Positions 29,514 to 38,780 of a DNA stretch of 64,000 bases are shown here, one piece after another. The notes below the pieces were generated by a model that saw only the letters and a list, made by a program, of their open reading frames with translations, searched no databases and was not told the origin of the DNA. Source of the stretch: Histomonas meleagridis (taxonomy: Eukaryota > Parabasalia > Tritrichomonadida > Dientamoebidae); the NCBI GenBank assembly GCA_020186115.1, contig WSYJ01000009.1, positions 62,001 to 126,000 of the forward strand, given 5' to 3'. Position 1 is the stretch's first letter; each line of letters starts with the position of its first letter. The translations under genes were made by a program, and so were the position numbers.

Positions 29514-32500
29514 ATTAAATCATATGAATTAATTCCAAATAAAACATTGAAACGTCCAATTATAATAATATACATTAATTCAAATTAATAAACATCTTTA
29601 GCATTTATGTCAATTTCTTTAAATCCGAGAAGCAATTTAATAATTTCCACATTTCTATTATCACATGCAAAAATAAGTGGTGTTAAAAATAAAATTATTA
29701 AATTCCTAATTAGATATTGAAATATTAAATTTATAGAAAAAACTCTTAATAAGTTTAATAAACACCTCTATAATTTACATCTCCTTTTCCTTGATCAAGA
29801 ATTAATTTAGCGATTTCTGTGTTATATGTTTTTAATGATAACATAAATCCTGTATTATAAAATTAAAAAAAATTCCATATATTTTGATGAAATAAAAAAT
29901 TAATATTTTAAACAATAATTGATATTTAAAAATATCATTATCATTTACATCAATTCCTGCATTAATTAGTAATTTTGCAACTTCTTTCTGATTTTGTGGT
30001 AATGTTAAAATAAGTGCGTTTTGAAATGATTCAAATAATTTCCAAATATTATTTTGAAACAACGAATTAGTGATATGAACATTAAATAAAAAGAAAATAC
30101 AGTTTTGATGTTGATATTCGTATCTTTACGCGAAATAAGTAATTTAACTATTTTTTCATAACCATTTTCAGAAGCAATTAATAGTGGTGCTTTAAATTGT
30201 TTATATAAATATGAAATATTGTTTTCAAATATCAAATCATGAAAAAAAATTTTCTATAAAATTAATAAGCGCCTGGAGCATTCACATCAATTCCTTCTTG
30301 TTGAAGAAGTAATTCAAAAACATCAAAATGTCTATTAACTAATGATGATAAAAGAGCTGTATTATACAAAACAAATAAATACCAAATTTTATTTTAAGAC
30401 ATCTAATTACTGAAAAAAATATTAAATTATAAAAATATATTGATTTAGCATTTATATCTATTCCCCCATGATTAAGTAATGCTTGGACAACATCAATGTA
30501 TCCTTTTAGAGACGCAATAATAAGTGGCGTTCTAAATTCTTCATATAATTCCCATGTTTAATTTTGTAATTATATAATTTTATTACAAATACGAAATGAA
30601 TTGATTAAACATCTATACAATTAACATCAATTCCTTCATATTCTAGAAGTAATTTTACTGTCTCAATATGATCGAATGTTGTTGCCAAAACAAGTGGCGT
30701 ATTAAATATTTTGAATAGTTTCCAAATTTGATGTTGAAATCCAAAATTATCGAAATAAATAAAAAACTATATAAATAAAAGTCTTTAGCTTCCAAATCTG
30801 CCCTTTTATTATCAATTAGCATTTTAATAATTTTATGATAACCTTTTTCAGCTGCCCAAAATAATGCTGTTGAAAATCATTTATTAAAATTTCTTATATA
30901 TTAAGAGAACAAGAAATTTTAAAATATCACATTAAACAATCCAAATTAATATCTTTAAGAATTATATCAATTCCTTCATATTCAACAAGTAATTCAATAA
31001 TTTGAGAGAAATTCTTTTCGAATGCATATGAAAGAGCATTTTTATATAATTTTAATAAATATCAAATATAAACATGATACATAAAGTTATTGAAATAATG
31101 TTTAAAAATTATAAATCAATATCTTTAGCATTAACATCAATTCCTTTATGTTCGAGAAGTAATTTAACAATTCCAACATTATTTCTTTCGGTTACACTTA
31201 TAAGTAAAGTTTTAAAATTTTTTAACAAAATCCATATACTTTATAAAAACATTATAATATTATAATAAACAAATTATAAACAAAATTAATATCTTGTGTA
31301 TTGACATCAATACCTTCTTGCTGAAGAAGTACACCAACAGTTTCTGTGTTTCCATTTTCAGACGCTGATAAAAGTGCTGTAGAAAATAATTTGAATAATT
31401 TCCAAATATTATTTAAAAATTTCAAATTATTTAAGTAAACATAATAAAGAACAAACAAAAGTTTTTAGCATTTATATTAATTTCTTTATGCTTAAGGATT
31501 TCTTTAACAATTTCAGTTTGACCTCTACGTGCAGCCAAAATAAGTGGCGTATTATTTAAATCGAAAAAACACCAAAAATTACAATGAAATATTAAATCAT
31601 TAGAAGTAACAGTAATTAATAGTAAAAAACATCACGAGAATTCAGATCTGTTGAATCCAAAAGTTTTAGTATTATTTTGTTTAATCCTTTATCCATTGCA
31701 ATTATGAGTGCTGTTTGAAATAATTTGAATTAATTCCATATATTATGATGAAATATTTTAATTATCAAACAAATATTATAAAATACAAAGTAATATCTTT
31801 GGCACTTAAATCAATTCCCTCTTTTTCAAGTAATAAATCAATAATTTCGTTCTTGCTATCTCTTAAAGAAATGATTAAAAGTGATCTGAATAATTTAAAT
31901 ATATTCCAAATCTTTGTATAAAACATAAAGTTAACGAAATAATTCTTAAAAATATGAAATAATCATCTTTTGCATTGATATCAAATTCTTTTCGGTCTAG
32001 AAATAGTTTAAAGATTTCTGTTTGATCATTTTTCAATGCAATGACATATGCAGTTTCAAATAATTTGAGAAAATTCCAAATAAAAATATGAAACATCAAA
32101 TCATATAGTTAAATATAAAACAAATTATTTAAATATTTTTAGCATTTATATCAATTTCTTTTTGTTCAAGAAGTAATTTGACTATTTCAATGCTACGTTG
32201 ACCAACTGCTAATATGAGAGCCGTACATAATAATTTGAACAAGAACCAAATTTTTATTATAAACATCAATTTTATAAGATAAATTGCATATTATGGATAT
32301 AAATATCGATAGCATTTATATCAATTCCTTTATGATTAAGAAGTAATTTTGCTATTTCTATGTTATTGTTTTGAGCTGCACACATGAGTGCTGTTCTAAA
32401 TAATGATAATAATTTCCAAATATTTTGTTGAAACATTAAATATTTGAGCAAAACTTTAATAAATTTAAATATACACCTTTAAAATTAATATCAACGCTTT

Positions 32501-33451
32501 CTTTTTCAAGAAATAGCTCAACAATATCAATTTTTCCTTTTAAAGATGCCCAAATAAGTGGAGTTTGAAATCATTTGTATAAAATCCAAATATAATTTAG
32601 AAATTTCAAATATTTTAATTATACATTATATTAAACAAATAAAAATTAGTTATATTAAGATCAATTCCTTTATTTTCAATAAGTAATTTAACAAAATCTA
32701 TTTTATTATCATATAATGCAATCATAAGAGGTGAATCAAATGTTTTTATTGAACTCCAAACATTACTTATAAATATTTAAATCAAAAAATGAAACCTATT
32801 TAAATAAAATGAATTATTTTAGCATTAAGATTAATATCTTTGTGCTCAAGAAGTAATTTAACAAAATCGATATTATTATTCTTTATTGCAATCGTAAGTG
32901 GTGAATCAAATATGATTTTAAAATATTAAATTATTATAATAAACGCAAATCAAAAAAATTATACATTTATTCCATTTACATTAATATATTTTTGTTGAAG
33001 AAGTAATTTAACTATTTCTGTTAGATTATTTTTCACTGCAATTGTAAGTGCATTTTCAAAAAAATTGATTAAATTCCAAAAATTTTGTGCATAAACCAAA
33101 TTAAATAAACAAACATTAAATCAATCAACTAAAAATTATCATTATTTAGATCAATTTCATTAAATTGAACAAGTAATTTAAAAATTTCTATTTGATTATT
33201 TCTTACTGCAATTGTAAGCGGAGTATCAAATTATATAAATAATTTCCATATATTAGAAAACATTCAACTAAAAAAATAAACATTAAATAAATAAAATAAA
33301 GTGATTTAGTATTTATATTAATTCCTTCTTGTTGAAGAAGAAGTTTAGCAATTATAGTATTTTTATTTCTCATAGCAATCATAAGAGCGCCCTCAAAAAA
33401 TTTAATTAAACTTCAAAATTTACATATAAACATGAAATTAAAGTAATGAAC
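29514..33451 (-). repeat. Ankyrin gene 2: array of 23 further split ankyrin modules with quantised spacers
   Basis: Modules (minus strand, first base of the Thr-like codon) start at 33391, 33224, 33054, 32904, 32734, 32564, 32394, 32224, 32054, 31887, 31714, 31550, 31380, 31210, 31040, 30870, 30700, 30530, 30360, 30190, 30020, 29853 and 29683; the next is 29513. The step is 170 nt in 17 of 23 cases; 167, 164 and 173 differ by whole codons, and one step is 150 (a 60-nt spacer). Every module is open for about 30 codons although they differ greatly from each other (for example TPLIWASLKGKIDIVELFLE versus SALL-type and NALSYAFEKNFSQIIELLVE). Spacers contain stops and shift the frame. In the eleven 80-nt spacers I wrote out (between 31210 and 29514, and neighbours), positions 41-46 read close to RTTTCA and positions 57-60 close to TGGA. 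Confidence 0.8.
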
Positions 33452-34807
33452 ATTTGAATTTAGTTTGATACGACCTGTTTCAAGTAAACATTGAACTAGT
33501 TCATGATTTTCTGATTCAACAGAATATGTTAAAATATTTACTGGAACTTGGTTATTTTCTATATAATATTTAACAAGATAAAAGTTACCAAATTTTGCTG
33601 CTTCATTAATATGCGAAATATCAGGTTTAAATCCTTCGTCCAGCATATAAGATAAAATTTCAAAATTATAATATTTTTGACAATATGAACATAAAAACTC
33701 AAATTCTTTAGGTGAAGAATCATTATTATTATCATTAGAATTTGGAGTAAAGTTAAAATTCATAATATTCGTAAAAGGATTAAATAATTTATTGTTAGGT
33801 CGACCATTATTGTAATAGTTAAATTGGTTTCTGTTTTTATTTTTTGCATTATCGATTTTATTTTCGAAAGAATAATGAAATATATCATTCCGATGAAACC
33901 TAATTGCAGTTTCATATGCCCCATCAAATGATGAATGTTGCTGTTCACATATGTTAATTATTTCCAAATTTCCTCCTGCAACTGCATATCTTCCTGTATT
34001 ACTTAAATTCGATCCATTTAACATTAAGAATTTAAAACATTTAATTGATCCGAAAAATGCCGCATAATCAATAAGTGAAACATCATTATTAATATATGAA
34101 TATCTTTCATAAAGTGATGGCTTAATAGTTCGATTAAAATTAAAATTCGCTTGTGTTGACATTTCTTGAAGTTTTTCTATTTCATCATTTCGAATTATGA
34201 TTGCAACTTCATCCGGATTAACTCCATCATTAACATATTTCTTATGAAGTTCCCAATCATTTTCTCGAAGTTTTGAAATATTTCTTGTAACCCCAAAATT
34301 ATTCATATTATTAGAAGGACCACAACGATAATATCCAACTTTTTCTGGTGTTATATAACGTAACATATTTTCAGGAACCCCATCATGATGAGTTTGATAA
34401 TGCGCAAAATATCTTGAATGAAGACATTTAACAATACTTGAATCAATTAAATTTTGTTGAATCATTTTATTAAGAAGATAATATGATTCTTGATTGTTTG
34501 ATTTTATTAAGTAATTACTAAACATTTCTATAATATTAGAATTTATATTTCGTTTTTTCTCCACTGCTTGTAATGTTGTTAAAAATTTTATATATAAATT
34601 ATCATCTCCTCTAAGTGAAGAAAAGGCATTCTTAACTAACATACATATAATATTATTAAAAGAATAAGGAAACTGTGTATCAAACATATTCATTATTTGT
34701 TCAATTGATTTGTTAACACTATTTTGTTGTATATCGAAAATTATATTTTCAAGATCTAAAAGAATTTGTAGATTTGTTGTTTTGTCAACATTTCCAGAAT
34801 TCTCCAT
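33413..34807 (-). CDS. Ankyrin gene 2: N-terminal DUF3447/ankyrin reading frame
   Basis: 464 residues to the first stop; the last dozen are spacer. The frame extends to a TTG at 34837, but the first ATG is 34807 (MENSGNVDK). Helical N-domain, then ENDWELHKKYVNDGVNPDEVA, IIRNDEIEKLQEMSTQANF, LIDYAAFFGSIKCFKFLMLNG, YAVAGGNLEIINICEQQHSS, an Asn-rich insert (about 345-385, NKNRNQFNYYNNGRPNN) absent from the paralogues, and ankyrin-like repeats. The whole gene runs 34807-28863 and would encode about 25 ankyrin repeats plus the WG tail. It is divergent from the eL41 gene, with 225 bp between the two ATGs. Confidence 0.75.
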   Translation of the reverse strand: MENSGNVDKTTNLQILLDLENIIFDIQQNSVNKSIEQIMNMFDTQFPYSFNNIICMLVKNAFSSLRGDDNLYIKFLTTLQAVEKKRNINSNIIEMFSNYLIKSNNQESYYLLNKMIQQNLIDSSIVKCLHSRYFAHYQTHHDGVPENMLRYITPEKVGYYRCGPSNNMNNFGVTRNISKLRENDWELHKKYVNDGVNPDEVAIIIRNDEIEKLQEMSTQANFNFNRTIKPSLYERYSYINNDVSLIDYAAFFGSIKCFKFLMLNGSNLSNTGRYAVAGGNLEIINICEQQHSSFDGAYETAIRFHRNDIFHYSFENKIDNAKNKNRNQFNYYNNGRPNNKLFNPFTNIMNFNFTPNSNDNNNDSSPKEFEFLCSYCQKYYNFEILSYMLDEGFKPDISHINEAAKFGNFYLVKYYIENNQVPVNILTYSVESENHELVQCLLETGRIKLNSNVHYFNFMFICKF

Positions 34808-35032
34808 TTGTTTTAAATCAAGACCGTTAAAAAACAACCGTATTAACCAAGTCTAACTTACTGCCAATAACCGTTTCGACGAGTGGTTGTTGTGAAATTT
34901 TGATATAATCTTATAACAGATACATACAGAAATATGGCTGATAAATGGTAGAATTCTACCAAAAAGTTGTTAACCGGTCACAAAGATTCAGAGAAATTAA
35001 CGGCTTAGCGGTTTGGTCTGCCTTTAGGAAGA
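34808..35032. promoter_or_regulatory. Divergent promoter with a cluster of AACCG/AACGG boxes
   Basis: Between the ATGs of ankyrin gene 2 and eL41 there are at least five MYB-core-like boxes: accgtt (34823-34828), aaccg (34836-34840), aaccgttt (34869-34876), taaccgg (34971-34977) and taacggcttagcggttt (34998-35014). It is the densest cluster in the window. A ribosomal protein gene and an ankyrin gene share it. Function inferred from position and recurrence. Confidence 0.5.
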
Positions 35033-35110
35033 ATGCGTGGAAAGTGGTTGAAGAAACGTATGCGGAGACTCAAAAGAAAGAGGAGGCAAATGAGGGCTAA
35101 GGCTCGTTAA
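35033..35110 (+). CDS. RPL41: Ribosomal protein eL41 (RPL41), 25 residues
   Basis: ATG at 35033 and TAA at 35108-35110 enclose 25 codons: MRGKWLKKRMRRL then KRKRRQMRAKAR. Human eL41 is 25 residues beginning MRAKWRKKRMRRLKRKRR, so length, start and the Arg/Lys helix match. It is the smallest ribosomal protein and sits at the intersubunit bridge eB14. Base composition here is less AT-rich than the flanks, as expected for a highly expressed Arg/Lys gene. The upstream box taacggcttagcggttt ends 18 nt before the ATG. The 5' flank is shared with ankyrin gene 2. Confidence 0.95.
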   Translation: MRGKWLKKRMRRLKRKRRQMRAKAR

Positions 35111-35536
35111 GCCTCTCAATATGCCATATGCATTCGGCTATTGAATAAAACATATCTTCAAAATATCAATAATTTTTATTTATCAAAACATTCTCAGAAA
35201 AGCTTTCTTAAGGGAAGCTTTTTTCTTTTGAGATTTTCTGTACATTTCTGTAAATTTACTATCAAAGATCATCCCTTAAGCAACTTTTTCTCCTACAAAA
35301 ATTTTAAGATACACATCATGACAGGGAAGTCATTTTCACTTTTTTTTTACGTTAAATGAAATTTTATTGCCATAAGATTGATCACATGATAAGATGAATA
35401 TTCTTTCTCTATGCAAATTACATTAAAGTTATTACATTATTTTGTAGAACAAATTTTGAGTTTAGGGAAAGCTTTGTTATATTTGAGTAAAAGTGTTTTA
35501 ATATTAAAGTTAGCATCCATTAAAATTAAAAATTTT
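35111..35536. other. Intergenic, no supported gene
   Basis: 3' flank of eL41 and of the convergent nucleoplasmin-like gene. A T-rich 72-codon frame (35141-35359) has no ATG start and is rejected. Confidence 0.5.
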
Positions 35537-35935
35537 TTATTCTGAAATTTCTTCCTCCTCTTCTGTAAACTCAATATCTGGAACTAATGAACCGACCAGC
35601 TTAACACTTCCTTTTCCTTCAGTTGAAAACATTACTTCTGATTCATTTACACAATGAAACTCAATGCTTTTTTCTTTAAAATCCTTTTCATCAATTTCAA
35701 CTAACGTATATGTTGTTACAGGAACATCTGTACTCTCATTTGCACTAGTGTTGGACTCACAGTTTTTATAACTTACTTTAACAGCAATTTTTCCAGAGGA
35801 TTCTGGTGTTTCAATTCTTTGTATACTGTAAAGGGAGCAGATGAAGTTTGTTTGGTCTCCAAAATCAATCTTTTTTTGTTCACCAGACTTAACGATGATT
35901 TCAATTGGATATTTTGGACTTAGCTCTTTAGACAT
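35537..35935 (-). CDS. Nucleoplasmin-like (NPL) acidic histone-chaperone-type protein
   Basis: 132 residues from the first ATG at 35935 (an upstream TTG-led extension is not used). A single beta-rich domain: YPIEIIVKSGEQKKIDFG, ICSLYSIQRI, then KIAVKVSYKNCE, TTYTLVEIDEKDFKEKSIEF and VMFSTEGKGSVKLVGSLVPD. The last strand pair matches the NPL fold of FKBP39-type immunophilins and nucleoplasmins (VxFxxKGxGxVHLTGxxxP). It ends in an acidic tail FTEEEEEISE, typical for histone binding. No FKBP catalytic domain follows, so it is a free-standing NPL protein. Likely nuclear. Pentamer formation is expected from the family, not shown by sequence. Confidence 0.7.
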   Translation of the reverse strand: MSKELSPKYPIEIIVKSGEQKKIDFGDQTNFICSLYSIQRIETPESSGKIAVKVSYKNCESNTSANESTDVPVTTYTLVEIDEKDFKEKSIEFHCVNESEVMFSTEGKGSVKLVGSLVPDIEFTEEEEEISE

Positions 35936-36225
35936 ATCAATTCGAATGATTACTTTTTTGCAGAAATTACTTTGGAGACAAAAAGTTCTCAAAAGTTTCA
36001 ATCGCTTGATATTTTTCTGGTATTAATATGAAGAAAAAAGGATTATAAAAATGTATAAAATTACTTAATACAAAAAACTTAAAAACCTATTTTTTTCATA
36101 AATCTTTTCACTTTTTTCAATGTATTGTGAAAATATTTCGAGCTTGCGTTTTATGAAAACAAAAAGTAAGAATTTTTGTTCTGATAAATGGTTTTCTATT
36201 TCATCAATCAGATATTGATTGAAAT

Positions 36226-36567
36226 ATGTCATCATCACTTATATATCTAATAATCCTCGAGATTTTATTAGTATTTTGTTCCTTTGGAATTGTAATAAAC
36301 AATAAAGAAAAGAATAAAAAGATGAAAATAAAATCAAATATAAATTTAGTAAAAGAAGATCAAAAAAAAATTGAGCAACCAACTAAAAAACCACTATCAT
36401 TTTACAGCACCAAAATCATTTCCATTTTTCAAGATCCTTTTAAAAAAGTTGAGCTTGAGATGAAAAAACTGAAAGAAGAAAGAGAAATATTGGAATATGA
36501 AAGATCTGAATTTGAATATCAGAAGATTCTCATACTTGAAAAAGCGTTTTTTCCATGTGATAATTAA
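36226..36567 (+). CDS. Small single-pass membrane protein with coiled-coil tail
   Basis: 113 residues, ATG at 36226. Residues 3-24 are hydrophobic (SSLIYLIILEILLVFCSFGI), followed by a Lys-rich stretch (NNKEKNKKMKIK) and a charged helix with heptad-like spacing (KKVELEMKKLKEEREILEYE). The hydrophobic N-terminus could be a signal anchor. Family not recognised. Moderately likely to be real: good ATG context, ordinary composition, no overlap with other genes. Confidence 0.45.
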   Translation: MSSSLIYLIILEILLVFCSFGIVINNKEKNKKMKIKSNINLVKEDQKKIEQPTKKPLSFYSTKIISIFQDPFKKVELEMKKLKEEREILEYERSEFEYQKILILEKAFFPCDN

Positions 36568-37011
36568 ATATTAAAAAAATCAAATTAGTGTTATTTTGAC
36601 TTATAACTTTAGATTGCATTTTATACTGAAAACACAAATTTTCGGATTATTAAAAAATGTTTGATTTAGTTTTTATTTATGGATCACTTAACGACATTTG
36701 CTTTAAAATGATTAACAATGTCATTTATAAACAGTCGATGCTCATTTTAGCTTTGACTTTTTTTGTCAAATATAAATTTAATTTCTTTAAATTGGAAAAA
36801 AAAAATATTTCTTGAAAAACATATTGTGTTCGTAATAATTTATCAATCGAAAAATGATTGTATCCCAAAGATGAAACTCTTTTAAAGATTTTATGTTTTA
36901 TGAAAGATTTGGGAGGTCGAAAACAGTTTTCTATTTTTCAAGAAAACATTGTCTCCAAGTTACGGTTTATATCAATTTACAATTAAACCGTCACCACTGG
37001 GACATTTCCAG
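36568..37011. other. Intergenic, ARPC2 promoter region
   Basis: AT-rich. The final part (36920-37011) is open in the ARPC2 frame but lacks an ATG; aaaccgtcacc (36984-36994) is an AACCG box followed by an Inr-like TCACC about 20 nt before the ATG. Confidence 0.5.
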
Positions 37012-37914
37012 ATGATTATTCTCGAATTCGAGTCTGCAATTCTCAGAAACCTTCTCGAAAGAAGCCTTATGCCACATGAGAAGTTATCAGGAGAGTACTT
37101 GTTTTGTGATTTTGATGGAGTAAAATTCCGTCTTCATGTTGATAAAAAGACAAATGACATCGAAGTCGACATGTACATTGCCTGTGCTCAAGAGCTTGAT
37201 GAGTACGGAGCTCAAGAAGCCTATGAAAAGTACTATGGCAAGTATAAGATCGAACCAAAAGCAAGAGGATCCATCAAATATACCCATGCAATTCAATTTA
37301 ACCTCACTCAAATGAACGAAAAGGAGCAAAAAGAAATGATCACACTTGCTTCTAGGATGAAGGCTTATGTATTAGGCGCTCCAATCATTTTCGTTGCCGA
37401 ACAAGTCACAGCAAAGGCAAACTTCGCACCATTCGAAATTCCTTTCCGTAGGTCAACAATGGAAAGCTACTTTATAACCCCAACATCCCAAGGAGCTGCA
37501 GCAACATTTTCAATTCGTTTCAGCGATCCAGGAGATAAAATTATTGCAGGAGTTTTCTTCCAAGAACTTGCAGCAGCTCGAACACGTGTTAAGAATGCCC
37601 CCATTGTTACATATTCCAATGATCCACCAGCTGATTTAGGTGCATTTGATCTTCCAACTAAGGACAAGAACATGTACGCCTATGTAACAATCAGCCTTCA
37701 AGCAGCCCAACTTTCAGAACGTAAGAGAGAAGACATTTCATTCTATCTTCCAATGTTCCGTGATTATCTTCACTATCACATCAAGTGCGCTAAGGCTTTC
37801 ATGCACCAAAAAATGCGTGCAAGGACTGCTAGCATGCTTAAGATACTTGATGCTGCAAAGCCAGAGCCAAAGCAGAAGGTTCGTCGTACAATCACTGGCA
37901 GGATTATGAAGTAA
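37012..37914 (+). CDS. ARPC2: Arp2/3 complex subunit 2 (p34-Arc)
   Basis: 300 residues from ATG 37012 (MIILEFESAILRNLLE), exactly the human ARPC2 length; human also starts MILLE. The open frame upstream begins with TTG and is not used. Strong landmarks: CDFDGVKFRLH, AGVFFQELAAARTRVKNAP, SNDPPADL, and near the C-terminus FRDYLHYHIKCAKAFMHQ, KMRARTASMLKILDAAKP and RTITGRIMK, matching human FRDYLHYHIKCSKAYIHT..MRAKTSDFLKVLNRARP..KTITGK. Known role: with ARPC4 forms the structural core of the Arp2/3 complex and contacts the mother filament. Stop is TAAAGG. It is less AT-rich than its surroundings, suggesting high expression. Confidence 0.97.
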   Translation: MIILEFESAILRNLLERSLMPHEKLSGEYLFCDFDGVKFRLHVDKKTNDIEVDMYIACAQELDEYGAQEAYEKYYGKYKIEPKARGSIKYTHAIQFNLTQMNEKEQKEMITLASRMKAYVLGAPIIFVAEQVTAKANFAPFEIPFRRSTMESYFITPTSQGAAATFSIRFSDPGDKIIAGVFFQELAAARTRVKNAPIVTYSNDPPADLGAFDLPTKDKNMYAYVTISLQAAQLSERKREDISFYLPMFRDYLHYHIKCAKAFMHQKMRARTASMLKILDAAKPEPKQKVRRTITGRIMK

Positions 37915-38780
37915 AGGTCTCTTCATTTGAAATTTTATTTTTTAGGGTTTAAAAGACGTGAATTTATAGGAAAAAAGTGTTCGACTGAACTAGATGACAG
38001 AAAGATTTTTTTCAAATGATTTCTTACATTGAATACATAATTTTACAACATCTGTCAAAAATCATTTCTTTGAAATTTTTTCGAACGATCATTTTCACCA
38101 CAAAATCCCTATCGTCTTCTATAGAAAGTAATTTTTCATGAAAAATGTTTTGAAGAAAATCATAAAGATGTTCAACGAAAGCACAACACAGGAAAAAACT
38201 TTTTTCATGAAACAAGAAATTTTGAACACGCGTCAAAGTAAATTAAAAAATTGATTATCGATTTCATTGTTATGTAATATTTCGAAATGCTGTCAATTCC
38301 CATTCCAAACATTATTACCAACAATGCTTGATATCAAAAAGAAATATATCGGAATTAATTAAAATTTGCAAAACATTTTGAATGTCTTCATTCTCCCTTG
38401 AAATTAGATGAAGTCGTTAATGCTTTCGCGAATGTCCTTTATGAAATTAATCGATTTTTTGGCAGTAAATGTAAATTTTGTACCAATGGAATTCCATGGT
38501 CAGAGAGGCATTGCTTCCTTATATGAAAGGAAATAATGAAGTTGCACAAGAAATAGCAAAACATCAAAATGTTTTATCTTTATTTTATTAATGTTTCTGT
38601 AAAATATTAATAAATTATTTATGTTCATTACACTTTTTTCGCTTTCATATTATCTATTAATAATATTAATAATATTTTGTAATATTAATAATATTTTTTA
38701 ATATTATTATTTATTTATTTTGTGAATTTTTCATTTTCATCATCATGATGATAAAATTAATGTTGAAATTCTTACTTTCA
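37915..38780. other. Intergenic, AT-rich, possible protein relic
   Basis: No intact gene. A plus-strand frame without ATG (about 38353-38535) reads FECLHSPLKLDEVV ... CKFCTNGIPWSERHCF and looks protein-like, so it may be a decayed fragment. An ATAATATTAATA-rich patch lies at 38655-38715. Confidence 0.35.

Noticed and set aside
29832-32099. Independent minus-strand ankyrin mini-genes
   Set aside because: Each is one module plus part of the spacer on either side; positions follow the 170-nt period of ankyrin gene 2.
36949-37011. N-terminal extension of ARPC2
   Set aside because: The frame is open but begins with TTG; the ATG at 37012 gives exactly the family length and N-terminus.
38655-38715. 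Origin or terminator-like ATTAATA repeat
   Set aside because: Only simple AT repeats; nothing more specific can be supported.
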